Shown: positions 37,908 to 52,900 of the stretch, in pieces
Numbering within the stretch: position 1 is the stretch's first letter
Layout: every line of letters starts with the position of its first letter
Assembly (NCBI GenBank): GCA_003864495.1
Contig: ML133466.1
Span: forward strand, 289,864-353,863
DNA from: Nemopilema nomurai
Lineage: Eukaryota > Cnidaria > Scyphozoa > Rhizostomeae > Rhizostomatidae
Length of the DNA: 64,000 nt
Direction of reading: 5' to 3'
The notes under the pieces: model-generated
Seen by the model: only the letters and a program-made list of their open reading frames with translations
What the model was told of the DNA's origin: nothing
The model's database searches: none
Made by a program: the position numbers and the translations under genes

Positions 37908-40900
37908 CTAGAATTGGAAGCAATCGCTTGTGAGTGATCCGAACTGATTAAATGATTGGCCTTGCAATAAGAGTATGATTAATCTAGGTTAAACCATGCA
38001 TCATTATCAGCATAACTGGCTTAGGTTCGGTTTGATCATTTATAGTAATGGGAAAGAATAGTAAGGGAAAGAAAACGAACTAAAGGTGGAGGTAAATTGA
38101 GAAAAGAGCATCGATGCTACATCACACGTGAAACAACTTCTGGATGGCAAGATTAAAGTATCAAATATGACTAAAGCGCATTTACTAAATTTGAAGACAA
38201 TTATAAATCTATTAACAATAAGGGCAGAGATTTAAATCGAAAGACACATTTGCTTGGTGTACACTAGAAAATAGAGACGCAAAAAAGTTAAGGCTGTGGA
38301 GGAGACTACCTGCAGAGATCTGAGTAGCCTCTTGAGTCCCTCGATGTCCTTGGGGGATAGCGATTTGTTCTCCACTCTCTCTTCACTGGTCACGGCTGAA
38401 CATCTTGGACAAACGTAATTATCAATAAAGTCTGCCTCGGCTTGGGTGATGCCCACGCATGTTCCATGGAACCAATCCTGACACATGTCACATCCGATGT
38501 AGAACCTGAATCGAAACAAGAGCAAAAGTCAAAGAGGGTAGCAAAGTTAAAGGCTTCTGCCACGTGGAACATTTAATTATATTTAATAATTTCGACATAA
38601 TTTTACAAATAGCAGAGAATTCAATATTTGTCTTTCACTGATTCAGCATGTGGCATTGAAACTACTAGCTTAACAATATGCAGTCACTCTTGAATATCTA
38701 ACATCTAATATGCACAATAAAAAGAAGAGTTGCCTCATATAAACCAAATGAACGGCAAAATGCAAGGCAAAATGGCTGGGAAACAGGTGACATAAACGAA
38801 TAGCACGGAGATGATCGCTCATCCTCCCTTTGGAGTCGACAAGAAGAAGATGCAGTTTCGCCTGTTATCGAACAAGAAGCTTCATCCACAGTCAAAATCT
38901 GGGTAAACCAATAGAAGCAAATCTTCTAACAAACTGCCTGCCGGAGCAATGCGGAGGACAATGAATTCCTGAGGACGTAGCTGCGAAGGATGTACTCACT
39001 TGCTCTCGTCGTAGGGCTGCTTGCAAAGGCAGTAAAGCTCCTCCTGCTCCACGCCATGCTGCTGTCGTTTGCAGTCGTTGCAAATGAATTCGTCCATCGA
39101 CTCCGCCTGCGCCTCCGAGATCCCCACGCAGTTGCCGTGAAACCAATTGTTGCACAAATCACAGCCAACGTAGAACCTGGCGGAAAAACGAAATAAGTCA
39201 TTGTGGACTCGACTCACTGTATGCATGCCTTAATGCTTTCTATTTAACAACTACAATCTCTGCCAAAAGTAGTTGGAACACCGTGAGATTTTGTTGATTT
39301 TGCGTGTCTATTTCCGTCTCTCCTTGGTAGCTGCAACCCCCTTGCCCCCTTAAACAATGCTGCATCTTTAGAGGAAGGGCATGGGTATATGAGAATACTT
39401 CACTTTTGTTTTTTAAAATTTTTTTTTGCGCTACATAACATTGCGGGGCGAGGGGATTGGGCAACTTGCGCGATGCGTAAATTAGGGTAAGTGTTCCAAG
39501 ACTTTTGGCAGAGATTGTAGCACACATGTTTCTGTTGATTCGTGAGAAGGCATTCTTGGAAAAAACTTTCCTGTCTTGTCACTTCACAAAATATGATTGT
39601 TTATTCGACAAAGGACCCATGGAGGTATTACTTTGGACAACGAAATCTTGACTTTTGGGGTCCAAAAATTGTTATGAAAAAGTATAGAAAATCACCTCAA
39701 CACTGAGACAAGCCTTAGCTCCATCTCTATCAGAAACTACGACTGCTATAGTAAAGCTTAAAGGCATCGAGTCATGTTAAAAAGCGGTTCTCCGCGGGGG
39801 CGTCTGGTGTCATGGGATAACTCTGTTTTCATGTAATCAGACATCAACTGTTGGGTTATAGCATCATGTGCGCACGTAAAGTGACAGCCAATCAGATTGG
39901 CGAAGCTATTATAATGGCTCAGCAATTTTTGCAATTTTGGTACACGATGTCTATTTATCATGACTCAATGCATTATGAATTTTGTTCCCAATAGTACTGT
40001 TTTAAACTACGAAAAAGCGAAACCTACTTCATTTCGTCGTACGGTGTTCTGCACAGACAGTACAGCCTCTCATCCGTAGCCTTAATCTTCTTGGGCTGCA
40101 TCTCATGTGCCTCGCTCTCACGTTTCCGCTTGCCTGCCTTAGGCTGGTCTTGACTGTATAGCTCGTCTCCGAGCTCAATAAGCAAGTTCCGTTCCAAGAG
40201 TTGTCGCTTCTTTAGGATTTGGTTCTTCAGCCTAAAACAAAGCAACTAATGTCAAAATCTCACATATAATTGATAAACTTTTAATAGCACTATCGTCAGT
40301 AAACTATATTTCAGTTGTGGCCTAGAAATAATCGAAATTCAGTGAACCAAAGGGCTTTCTCAGCTTCAGTGGTTTGGCGACATTGTAAGCAAGGCACAAA
40401 CTTATTGCACTAACTTGAAAAGCAAGAATTGTTCCTATCTTTTTGTAAATTTACCAACAAAAATTGTTTACCACTTATTGACTTGAAATAGCACTGACTG
40501 AATGAAAAGGCAAATAGAGGACTAGAGGTTCTAATTCAGTACTTGCTTCGCCCACCAATATCGTTTATTTCTCAGCTGAATGACAGTTTTTGGTGTGAGC
40601 AAAAAAGACTGAGCTTAACTTGCCCTTAATTCTTTTCAATTCGCATCAGGATGCATGCCAGTTTTCAGGGGTTTCAGGGATTAGCAAAACATGAATTGAA
40701 CTCTCTTTGCCACATTGCGAGATGGGAAATTTCAGGTTAAAAGGGTAATAGGATGATTACCTGTCTTTTCTATCCTTCAAGACGCGTCTGAGTTTTCGCA
40801 GCCTTTCTGATGAAACGGGCGTTTTTCGACTTGACGAACTAACCGAGCGCTTTCGCGAGGCTGGCGTGCTCTCTTGCTTCTTGTCCTTCTCTTCCAACTT

Positions 40901-43900
40901 CTCGAGTTTTGTCAACAGCGTGTTTAGAACGGATTTGCAAACCGCTTCGCTGTGGAAAACAGAGAAAACCTTGATAACAAAAGAAAGATTCTTTGCCTGC
41001 GCAATATTAGCGATTAACATGAACAAACTGCAGTTTTAAATTTACCAGTCCTGTTTTATCAGACCTCTAAAAATGAACGGAACAGCAAGAAAGACACATC
41101 AGCAATACAGACGATCATTTGAGCGTATTGACGAAGCTCCTTCACATTTACGCGATATTCGACCATGCAAGAGAGGCTGCTTACTTCTTAGCGCCAGTTC
41201 TGTCTGCGGCAGTCTGCTTTTTCTTCCCTCTCCTTTCTTGTTGTGGTCGCGTGACTGTGATTGACTGGCCAGAGCGGTTTATGAACTTCGAGGTGGATGC
41301 TCCACTTTTTACACTGGGCGAGGCTAAAAAGGAAATGTAACGATGAACGGCTGGTTCTTAGTCTCGGGTGGCAACCAATCACGGGCTAGACTAAATTTCA
41401 GACCAGCCTCGGTGCCATTAACTAGTAACAACCACTGGAAAAGCTTGCAAGGCTTCAAAGATGCTAGGCCATCAAATTTCTAGAGATTGTGGTTTTAAGG
41501 AGACCCAATTAGACAATAGGATAAGCATGCTCATGTCCAATATTCGAAAGCGATAAAAATGACATGATGCAAAGAAGTTGACATGATGGCCACTCGAATC
41601 ATAGCAGAATTAATATGCATCAATGGCATTTTAAAGAAGATCCTCGAAGGCCCGAAATTTAATCGACATGCTAAATGCATTCATTTTTACATTAACAGTA
41701 TCAACAATAAACACTGTTATGAATTATTTAGCAAATACATTGCCAGGGCTTGCAAATGTTTCAGGAAAACTAATTGAAGTTACTAATTATTTACAGCCAA
41801 ACCGTTTTGCTTTAAGATGATCACACAATTCAGTCTTAAATCTTTGCTTAATCCTTATCATGGATCTTCTGAGTTATCCAATTCTTCTGCATCGTACAAG
41901 GTTCATATACCACGACTGCCCGTTATTCATAGCTATTCAACGAGCTTGACTATAAAGCTGTTGGTCCTTCGTAACTAAATTTGTTTGCGTCAGAATGCAT
42001 ATCGTCCAAAAGACTTGCAGCACTAAAGGCCTACCCAAACAACTTTTGGTTCCAACAGACTCAGGCACATTTTTGTAAATGATCGAATTAGATAAGTTTC
42101 GGTATTGTAGCTTGAAATTGAATATACTCGATTTTGAATAAGATGACAATCAAGCAAACTGCAAGAAACTATACTACTAAATGACAACATCAACAACTCT
42201 TTGCATTGCATATTCACACAACATCTGTCAATCAAATCAGAAGAGAACAACACAAGGGGACCTGTCAATCAAGGCGAGGAAATGATTAAGTAACATACAT
42301 TAAAGGGCCCTGGTCGACATACATCAATATATATATGTTTGGTCATTCCGAAAATAACATACCCAAAGGCAATGGTTTTGCAACGGACACAGGAACCTGC
42401 AATGGCGCGGTCGCTTTGTAGACCTTCTGAATGGGACTGGGTTGAGTGGAGCTGAACTGCTGTTGGTATGACTGCAACAGGACGCTGTGATTTGCGGCCA
42501 GGTCCTTCTGAATCAACATCCCCGGCTTACCAGGCACGGCCACATACGTGGGCTGGCCAGTAAACTTCGAAGGCGCCGCATTTAAGGAGCGCGAAACCAC
42601 GACCTGTGCTCCGGGAAGCACTGGCCTTATGGTCAATTTCGAGTCCTGCTTCGCGGATTTCGGCATTTCGACCTGTGCGACGCCTCTAGATACTTTTGCG
42701 GCCGTTTTGCGAATTTGTTGTTGCTGCTGTTGCTGCTGCTTGATCATTTGTTCGGCTTGTCGTCGTAATAGCGCCGCCCGTTTCGCCTCGATGTTCTTAC
42801 GAGCGTCTTCTTCCGCTTGTTGTCGTTCGCGTCGCAAGTTCCGCTCCATCTCTACTTTATCCCAGTATTGACGAATCTCCCAAAGGTCCAGTGTTTCCTA
42901 TTTCAATTGCATAAAACGTCTGGTGTAAGCAGATTGCATGAGAAGTAAAGCATCGATAAATATCGAGGAATCACCAAACTTCTTTTTGAGAATCATGAAG
43001 CATTTTCTAGGAATCTCCCAGGATTATTCAGGCGAAGGCCTACCATTTTCGAGAAAACATCAATTTTCGAGAGAAAGAGGGTCAGCCTTAATGCCACAAT
43101 TTTAGCAAGAGTCAGATAAGCTCCATAGTTAATGTGATGCAAAGTAAGGAATAAAGTGGTAGGTCATGATTAAAAAGAAACTCCTGGAAAAATTCCAAAC
43201 AAACAGCCAGTATGATAAATATGTCATTCAACAAAAATATCTTTATCCTAATTATTAAAAATTATAGCCAGTCTTCGAACAGCATTTTTCTTAGATTCTC
43301 AATCCTGTTGAAGTTTGAGTTGCCGAAAAAAGTCAAATCATAAAAAATGCATAGCTCGCAAAAGAAAAGCCATCAACCGACCCTGCGGTTAATTTCACAA
43401 GAACGCGAATAACATTGACGTGAAGGCAGCCGAAGCAGAAATAAACGAAGGATAAACTCAGTGGCTACAAAGTCACCTCGGGGAGCCACTCCTCAATCAC
43501 TTGTCTCGTAGTCGGAAATGGGACATCGTCGTCATCATCGTCGGTGAGGTTCAAATCATCGTCGACTGTGTACCTGAGGGGGGCAGTTCTTTCCCTCAGC
43601 TTGATGCCGCCCTTCGTCGTCTTGGCGATGGGGGTAGCCGGCTTCGCGTCCTTGTCGTTCCCAGCACCCTTCGGCTTTGGGGGGTTCGCCTGCACTTTGA
43701 ATGGCTGCATGATCTTCTTGACAAGGTATTCGTAGACCAGTCCGTCCGCTGTTTGTGGCTTTCCGTTGAGAATGTCGATTGTTATGACGCCTACGAATGA
43801 AGTGCGAGGAATATCAACGCAAGGTGGCTAGTGAAGACCTTATTGAGCAGACGGTGCTGCCCCCTCCCACAACAGGGTCTACTTCAAATCCACGAATCAG

Positions 43901-46900
43901 ACCTCGTTGGTCATTCTTATTGATCTTCTCGCCAGTCCTGCATTTTGCAACACCTGACCACGGCATACATGAATCGCATCTGCTTCATAGCATTTACATG
44001 GGACCAAATACGAGCCAGAAATTTGACTGGCTCCTAATCTAAATTGGACCCAAAAAAATCCAAAAAGTTGTGCTACACAAGAGCCTACATTGGCTGCATT
44101 TTACTTCTTATTCGACGGAGGTCTATCTCTGTTTACTTCGCCTTATAAAAACTGTGCTTCGCAATATCCTTGGCTTGCCTTGCTTCACAAACTCCAAGCC
44201 ACTGCAAAAACCAAGGGTGATGCGAGGTTTAACCAATCTCAACAACTCCACACAGCGTCGAAATGTTTCTTCATGATAAAGGATGGAAATCTGTCACGAC
44301 CCAACTCCTCGTTTTGATCCTCCCCAAATAGAGACCTTTAATCAGTACATACCTTTGCTAGTGGTGATGGAATGATTGACTCCCCTTGGTGGGCGAATGT
44401 TTATGACGTCCCATCGCAGGCAGCAATGAAGAACTCGCAACAGATGTCCGACGGACGCAAAAGAATTGGAATTCAACACCCGGTACTTCCAAGAAGTCTC
44501 GAAATTCGGCCTAGGGAAACCAAACTGCGAGAACGTCCCCACAGTCTGCTTGGTGTTGTACTGAAAGCCGTCGACTTCCTTCATGCCAGCTTGTCGAGCC
44601 AACTTCCTAAGCTTGCGCTTATCCAGAAGAAAAATGCTTTTGACGCCCTTTCGCCTTTCTTTCCACGGTCGCAATTCGTGCTTGATCAGTTTTAAAGGGT
44701 CATCCACAATCTGATGAATCGTACGCATGTTCTTTTCGGCATTTTCGTATAGAACTGAATTTGAAGGTGCGACCTTCTTGTTGTCGCTAACTGACTTCTT
44801 GTTGGCGCTTGCCAATGCGAGCGTCTGCAATGCCGCTGCTTTGGCGCTGAGCGTCTCCTGCGCAGTTTTGTTCCCTGCCTTCGCAGCATTGCTCGCTAGC
44901 TGCGTGAGGTATGTGGCAACTGGGGTGGGGTGGGGTGTCAGCTTGGAGCCTAGGCAACAGAGAGATACGTATGTACATAGAACAAATAAATAGATAAAAT
45001 AATAATAGGAATCAAGTCTATTCAGTGCGTAACATTAGTTAGAGCAAGTTATACAAATATTATCATAACAACATAACGAAGATATTCCACAGAGAAGTAA
45101 ACTAAAATCGTTTCCTTGAGGTGATGCATGGACATCGGCAACGAGACGCCAAAAGACAATCAAAAACACAAAACAAGGATAAATTAAGAGAATGAAACAA
45201 CTAATAGGAATGAAAACATATGAAAATGAAGACAAAGAGCCTCATAACCCAAGTTACTTTCATAGAGTGATACCGGCAAACAAGAGTCTAAACACGTGAC
45301 AACGATAAACAAACCTGTGCTTAAAACTTGCGAGGTCTTGACGCCTCCTGATCCGTCCAAGACCAACTGTCCCCCGGAACCAAACTTTGACAGCATTATC
45401 GCCGTGTTGCCGAGAAGCACTGCCCTTGGGCTCGCCTGCTGATTGGCGGAGGATACTACGTTGGACCGGATTATAAACTGGCCGGGGGACGCTTGAATGA
45501 TTTGAATTCCTCCGCTCTGAAACGCGTTGCCAGTTGCCAAGGCTTTGAGCACTGCAGCATTGGAGATCTGAGAAGCCGCAAGGCCCACTGGGATGCTGGA
45601 CTGGGTTGAGGCGGGCGCCGGGGCGATTGCTACGGGTCTGGTGCCGCTGGTCTTTGTTGTCATGACAGAAAGCTTTGGCGCGATCTGGGCAAATGTGGTA
45701 CCAGAAACGGAGGTGGAAGCTGGGGCGAGCAGGGGTAACTGTTGCACTGGGGCAACTGGCTTCTGCAGGATAATTGGTTTTGGCGCGTCAGAGTTAATAA
45801 CAGCTAGCTTCACTGCGCCTCCAGCACTCGACGTATGCACCATGGGTGTCGGTTTGGGGGCGTCTCCCACTGGTGGTCTTGGCTTCTGCTCAGACGATAC
45901 ACTAGAAATGGGTAGGGCATGATTGGCACTAGCAACCGTGAAGGTTTGCGCGGAAGAAAACGGAATCCCGGAAGAAACCAGCATTCCGGAAGAAACCGGC
46001 ATTCCAGAAGAAACCGGCATTCCGGAAGAAACCGGCATTCCGGAAGAAACCGACATTCCGGAAGAAACCGGCATTCCAGAAGAAACCGACATTCCGGAAG
46101 AAACCGACATTCCGGAAGAACTTCCTAGCAGAAGCCCGGTGTTTTCTAACGGCCTAGATTCAGGGCAAGAAATCTTCGCCAAAGATGCTACTGTCTTCGA
46201 CACTGAAGATGTGAGATTATCAACTGTCGTCTGCAAAGATGCAGCCATTTCTGGTTTCTTCAGCAACTTCTCCAGTATTCGGTGCGTTTCATCGACCAGA
46301 GACTTTCTTGGCTCCTTCGCAGATGTCACTAGCTCTGAGCTTTCGGTGCTGGATGTCTCCATTGTTGTCACTGCTGAAGACCTTGCCTCGAAATCATTTT
46401 CAGTCAGCTTGGCGATAATATCATTAACCGTTTTGCTTTGAGAAGCTGGCGTTGAGCCACTTTGTTCAGAGCTTTCTTCATTACACAAAGCCTCAGGGGT
46501 AACTGTTTTAACATCACTCCTGGTATTATCAACCAGTTCGCTAGCTTCTAACATATTGTTGCCGTCATCTTTAGGTGGAATCTTCTGCCCCAATGCGTCT
46601 TCAGCTGCTCCATCGCCCATGTTTTTCTCACCTGGTGACTGAAATCCGTCCTTGTTGGCTGATTGGGGCTCTTGCTTTGTCTCGGTACCTCGCTCATTTC
46701 CAAGGTCTTTGGCAGTTTCCTTTTCTTTACATGAGGATACTCCAATATCATCTATCTTTTTGCCGGCATCAGCATTACCTTGTTGCACTGATACGTTTGC
46801 ATCTGTTTCCATGCTAAGCTCCAGTGTAGAATGGGCTTTGACTCCCTCAGATTCCATCTCTGGTTCTTCCTTCTCAGCCGAGAATGGCTTTTCAACTTCC

Positions 46901-49900
46901 ATTCGATCTTCCACTGAGGATTCGACCACTACATCCTCGCGGCAGTCAGGCAGCAACTTATTAATACCCTCTGCTTGATGGTCACTTTTAACGTTCGACA
47001 AAGATGCTTTATTTGCCAAGAGATCATTGTCATTTGAAGACTCCTTATTTACAAAATCAGCTTTCTCTCCATCGACGAAATCTTTTTCAGCATCGGAAAC
47101 CTTTTCCCCCATAATTTTATCGCTCATGGCGATATCTTCATCCATGCTGATTCCGCGACTCTCGACACCTGTAGTTGCAGCCTGATATGTTACGTCAGAG
47201 ATGGGATCAATTTGGTTCTGGCATGGGCTCATCTCCTTATCAGAAGCACTGCTTATTATTGGGACACTCTCTCCCACTGGCTTGGTAGACTCGATTTCTG
47301 CAAGAGAGGCTTCCTGACAAGAAAGTTCCATAGCAGTTTCAGCACCTGTTGGGCTGGCCTCCTTTAGATTCACCTCTTTTTCAGAGCTGGCCTCCTTTAG
47401 ATTCACTTCTTTTTCAGAGCTGGCCTCATTCAGCTTCGCCTCTTTTTCAGCGCTGGCCTCCTTTAGATTCGCTTCTTTTTCAGAGCTGGCCTCATTCAGC
47501 TTCGCCTCTTTTTCAGAGCGGGCCTCCTTTACACTCGCCTCCTTTTCAGAGCTGGCATCCATTAGGTTCGCCTCCTTTCCAGAGCTGGCATCTATCAGAT
47601 TCGCCTCCTTTCCAGAGCTGGCATCCACCAGATTCGCCTCCTTTCCAGAGCTGGCATCCACCAGATTCGCCTCCTTTTCAGAGCTTGCATCCATCACATT
47701 CGCCTCCTTTCCAGAGCTGGCCTCCTTCAGACTCGCCTCCTTTGCAGCACTGGCCGAAACACTGACATCGGTAGCTTTGCCACCACCAGCCACTGCCACT
47801 ACTTCTTTAGGGAACGTATCTTCACAGACAAGCTTTCCTCTTGGGAAGACTTTTCAGAGGACACCATTGGCTTGACCTCAGTCTTTTCCGTACTCGTTGT
47901 CTCTGTTTGACCCTTCACGTTCTCACTTGATTTTAACAATGTTCCTTGATCTGGAGCTACATTGCCTGTCTGAGCCTTTCCAATTTCTTGGGACACTTCC
48001 TCTTTGACTTCCTTACCTGTAGCTTTCTCTGCACTTGGAACGGATACAACATCGATTACTTCATCGTCTTGGTCATTCGAAGTTATCTTGGCGACCGATA
48101 ACGAATTCACTTGCGACACAGTAGTAGCTACCTTGGTAGTACATGTAGCGCTACTTTTCGAGACGGCTGCGGGTTGAGAGCTAGCAACAGTCGCACCCAC
48201 GCTAGCTAGAGGCTTCTTTGCGCTGGATTCTGCAACAGGTGTGGCACAGGGGTCTTTTGACTTGGTAGCAGCATCTGCAAAAGGAATCATTGCTTTTATA
48301 CGTAACAACCAGCTGCGAGTCTCAAGGCACAACCCAAAAGATTTGCTTGTAAAACTAAAATCAATGCATTTGCAAAGCGAACAAGGCAATGTCGAGATGG
48401 AAAACACGGTCTCAGAAAGCTGGCACCGTATTATACCTTTCCCTTTTTCAGCATTTGACATTGCATGGATGATGACATCTAGAATTTAACTGGGCCTCAT
48501 AAGATTACGTCATCTCCAAAAGAATTACTGTACTTCGTTCATCTTTACCTTTCTTAACTTGCTCTTTTGAATCCTGAGCAGCGTTCACTTTACGAGCCTT
48601 TTCCTTGCGCTCTTTAACCGTACCAACGACCACTTCAAGCTTCCTGATTTTCGCACTCTTCTCCTCCACAGTGGGCCAGACAGTGTCTCGTCGTCTCTTG
48701 CGTGACCTTAGGCATCCGGTGCCCCCACTCCAGGCCCAGCCGCCGCCCCCGTCCAATCGGTACTCCTCCCCTTTCTGTTCCCACACTTTATGTCTGGGAA
48801 TCCAACTGAATTTCACAGGCGCAGCTGTTAAAGGATGGAGGCATATCAACTGATAGTAACACCCCATGGCCGACAATAGTCGTCAAAAAGATTTCAATCA
48901 TCTCTAGAATCAGGCCACGCTTTCTTGAAAAATCGAATCAAAAGTATTTCTAAAAACGTTTCTGCTACAAACCTGGATTTACAAACGGCATTCTTATCCC
49001 GCATTGCTAATAAAATCTGAGCTGGTAATAAAAAATTCAGACTTCAAACCTATTAGCTCATTGAGCAAAGAATATTCGAGGAGCGATCACAATGAGAAGC
49101 AAAGCAAATGTGGCCATAGCCATGACATCCTCTGATTCTGGATTAGAAAGACAAGAATTTCTGGTTTGAGGTTTCCTCGTTCACAGACGGGCATTAGGCA
49201 ATGTAGAATAAAGAATTACGAAACGGGCTTAACAGAGTGAATCGGACAATTTCCCAACTTAAACAAAGCAATCACAGACATGAACTTCTAGCATCTCATC
49301 ATGTTTTAAGTTGACAAAGCAATTCCAGGTACCTTTTGGCTTAAGGACACCACTCTCGTCATCTTCCGCATCGTCATCAATGACATCTCTGTCCCTTACG
49401 CCTCGGTGACTCTTTTTATTCTTTCCTTCCGCCTGCATTTTGCCCAGGCTCACATGACCGAGTGATTCTCTCCACACATTCAATACAATCAGTGGCTTGA
49501 TTGCTCGTTGCAGCACTGTCAACATGGCAGCGAATTCTGGCACCTCTTTGCACATTCGAACGGCCTTTATCCACGTGGGTAGTTGTTTATACCACATCGG
49601 GTGCAGGAAGGCTGTGGGTATGGAGCTTTCAAACGACAGCATTGTACTCCGGAGCGTGTTGACAACAAGAGATGTTCCTTGATACACTTCTCCCAGCCAT
49701 TTGAAATCATAGAGTCTGAACTTATTTCCTAGCGCTCGTCTCTTGTCCCTCTCGGCCTGGTGGTCATTTTTGCTACTCGCAAGAGTGTTCGAGTAGTACT
49801 GGTTCTCGTACATGACGTAAGAGCCTTCCATCCCGAGCTTGAAGAAGCTTTTCGACTCTTCCGTTTTCTTTTCAACCACCACTTCCTCGCTCGATTTTCC

Positions 49901-52900
49901 TTGGGAAGAACCTGGCACGTTGACGGCTGAAGACGTTCCACCTTCGTTCTCCGAGACGTCATCTAGATTTTGAAATTCGAAAACAGACATGATTAAGTCT
50001 AAAAGCAACCATATCTCAAAGAATGATTGACAGAGAATGATTACGGGATGAACTATAAAAACAATATCAGGCAACAATACCAATAGAGCCCTCTTTTATG
50101 TTGGATATGCTTGAAATAGACAAATAGTAATTGCAAATGGGTACAAAAACCGCAGAGGACACAGAAAGCAAAACTTGAACCGTTAACAACTACAAAAACT
50201 TATATAGGCCACACACAAAAATGACTCCGAGAAGTTGATTTTGGCAAAACTGTATTAAAACTCTACTGTACCGAAAGAAAGTGGACAAAAAGCAGAAAAG
50301 ACACCCACCATTAAATTTCTTGATATTTCCATCGGACGAAGAAGCTTCACCCGTTGCACAGGCCGCCCTTACTTCCCTCACATGCATACCATTCTTACAC
50401 GAATCCACTTCTGCTTGGTTTTCCTTCACCGTCTTTGCTTCCTCAGCAACGTCATGCCTGCCATCAACAGAGGGTCTCTTATTTAAAGGATCTCTGCTCT
50501 GCGCACCTAGAAAATGTCTGAATTCCTCCTCAATCTCAACAGAAATTTGCCTATCCTGAACAGCATGGACCTCAGTTGGCAATGAAGACTTAGCTTCTTC
50601 ACCGACAGCATCTGTCTGAAAGTGCTCCTCGTTCTCTATCTTTAAAGACTGTTGCTCCATTTCAATTTGTTTATCAGCAGTATCATTCCCTCCTCTGAAC
50701 TTGTATTCTTATAAGAATATTTATCTGACTTGCTTATCATAATGGGCTCACTATCTGACACGAAACGAATGTGTTCTCTTTCTTTATCATTTTGATTGGC
50801 AACCGCTAAGGCAACTGTAAAAAAACAAATCTCTTGAAACATTAATCTTCAAATTAAAGAAACATCAATTAAAGCTCAAGTTTCCAACTACTGTTATAAA
50901 CTCTACAAAACATTTCAATGGGAAACATGATATTGAGCATTTTTCATAGACATTAAAGCATTTTTCATAACATTTTTTCATCTTTATTAGAAATTTAGAT
51001 GTGTATATACAGAATATAAAAACATGTGGAAAATAACTTACTATACAAGCTAAAAATACTTAGACTGCAGCACCTTAATCTGTGAACATTCAAAGCAGTG
51101 ATTTTTTGATTCAATCCTTTTGGAAAAAGGCCATGCCCAAGACACTTCTTTAATTCTGCCAGTTTCAATGCTTTCATTGTAGTCAACTGAAAAGTTTTAA
51201 ATACACATACATTACAACTAAAATACCTGATTTCTTGCTGTCTTCTTCCACCTTAATCTTCAGCAACCTTTCTTCCTCTTCCTGTTTTACAACTCTCTTT
51301 GCATGTTCAATGGCGTCTTTACTTTCCACCATTTCACCATCAATCCTTGGTTTATACAAATATGGGACCAAGTCACCTGAAAGGCAAAAAAGGTAATCAA
51401 AGAGTTTTTGTTGAGATGCAACTTTTGTTCATATACTAGGGCTCACTCTTCTGAATTTATGAAAAAAGGTCAAATTAATATTGACACTGGGGACCTGAGG
51501 CATCAACAAGAGTGAATGTAGACTTTGGTGGAGGAACCATGACATCAAAAAGTCACAGTCAACATGGATAAAAATTTTCTACCTTTTTGTAGAGGGAATC
51601 CTACAACCTTTTGCAAGTCATTTATACCTATTTTAATTGCTTCTGCCTTTAAAATCCCAACATTTCCTTTGTTTTTTTAATAAATACCAACTACTTTAAA
51701 CACTAATTGTTTTGTATGTATAAATAGTAAATTAACACCACATCTTCAATACCAACTATATAGTCAGAAATTTTCATGCACAAAAGAGCATTAAAAGATT
51801 CTTCACTGTTAGCTGAAAGATCTGCCTTGTACTAAAGATTCAAGGTAGCTACAAAACAAAGAATTTGCAACAAAATTTTTTAAAATTGCTTATGTTTTGA
51901 AGATTTTCAAAGCAGCGGTAACTCAAAGTGGCCAAATTAGGTCTCCTTAAAAGCAGCACCCAGTTCTTGACAACAGGTATGAGAAACAGCCGATAAAAAG
52001 GGGTTCGCATCGTAAGCCATAGCACAAAGTAATCAAGAAATGCGAAATGAAGCATGTGGCCTATTTTCATATTACAAAAACTGACAATGGGGATAAAGGA
52101 TATCATAAAACACAAGAGAACAATTGGTCTGTACCTTTTGCAGCAATGGTTAAGTCTTCTGTGCACTTCATGTGTTGTGCAATCAAATCATATTTCTCCT
52201 CCAGTGTTTGCACGAGTGGTTTCTCATAACCATCTTCTTTCAAGGAAGTAATCAGCTCTTCCAAATGTGCTGGGTAACTGTAGTAAAATGTTTCATATTC
52301 CCCCTCACTACAACAAGAAACATGTATCAGACAGATTTTTACATCAAATTAGCAAAATAAAGATGCCTGCAATATTTATATATTCAAGATGATCATAAAG
52401 AATCCTAGATGTCTGTTGCTATTCATTTCAGAAGCCTAATTTGCTTCTAAGCTTAATCAACTCTCTGCATGGAGGGTACTTTATTTGTTTTGCTGCAACA
52501 CTTCTACAAATAAGTACATAATTACAATACACTATGGAGATAAAGGCATTGGACTGTTAACTAAATTGCATAATTATTTGACCCAACATAGCATGTTCCC
52601 CACTCCTTGTTGAAATGCATATGGCAAATGTTTAGCTTTATCATTTAGGTCTCAATCTAAACAAATGATAAGAAGTTGGCTTGCATTGGCATAAAGGAAC
52701 ACTGGGTATACATGCTAAAGTCAATGAACAAGAGCTTCGAGCAATTTCTTAGATATAGCCTGCAGACGGACAATAAATTGTGGACAATATAGATCTATAG
52801 ATGTAAAGACCCACTGTGTTTATCCAAAGAAGACACCATCAAAACTTAGTGCAGAGTTATGATAATACACCAAGCCATTTCAAAGTGTACCTTACATCAG

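Noticed and set aside
45923..46441. Plus-strand frame of 'IPEETG' repeats
   Set aside because: Antisense reading of the 18-bp BPTF minisatellite.
47349..47765. Plus-strand frame rich in 'FQSWPP' repeats
   Set aside because: It is the antisense reading of the 36-bp minisatellite in the BPTF exon.
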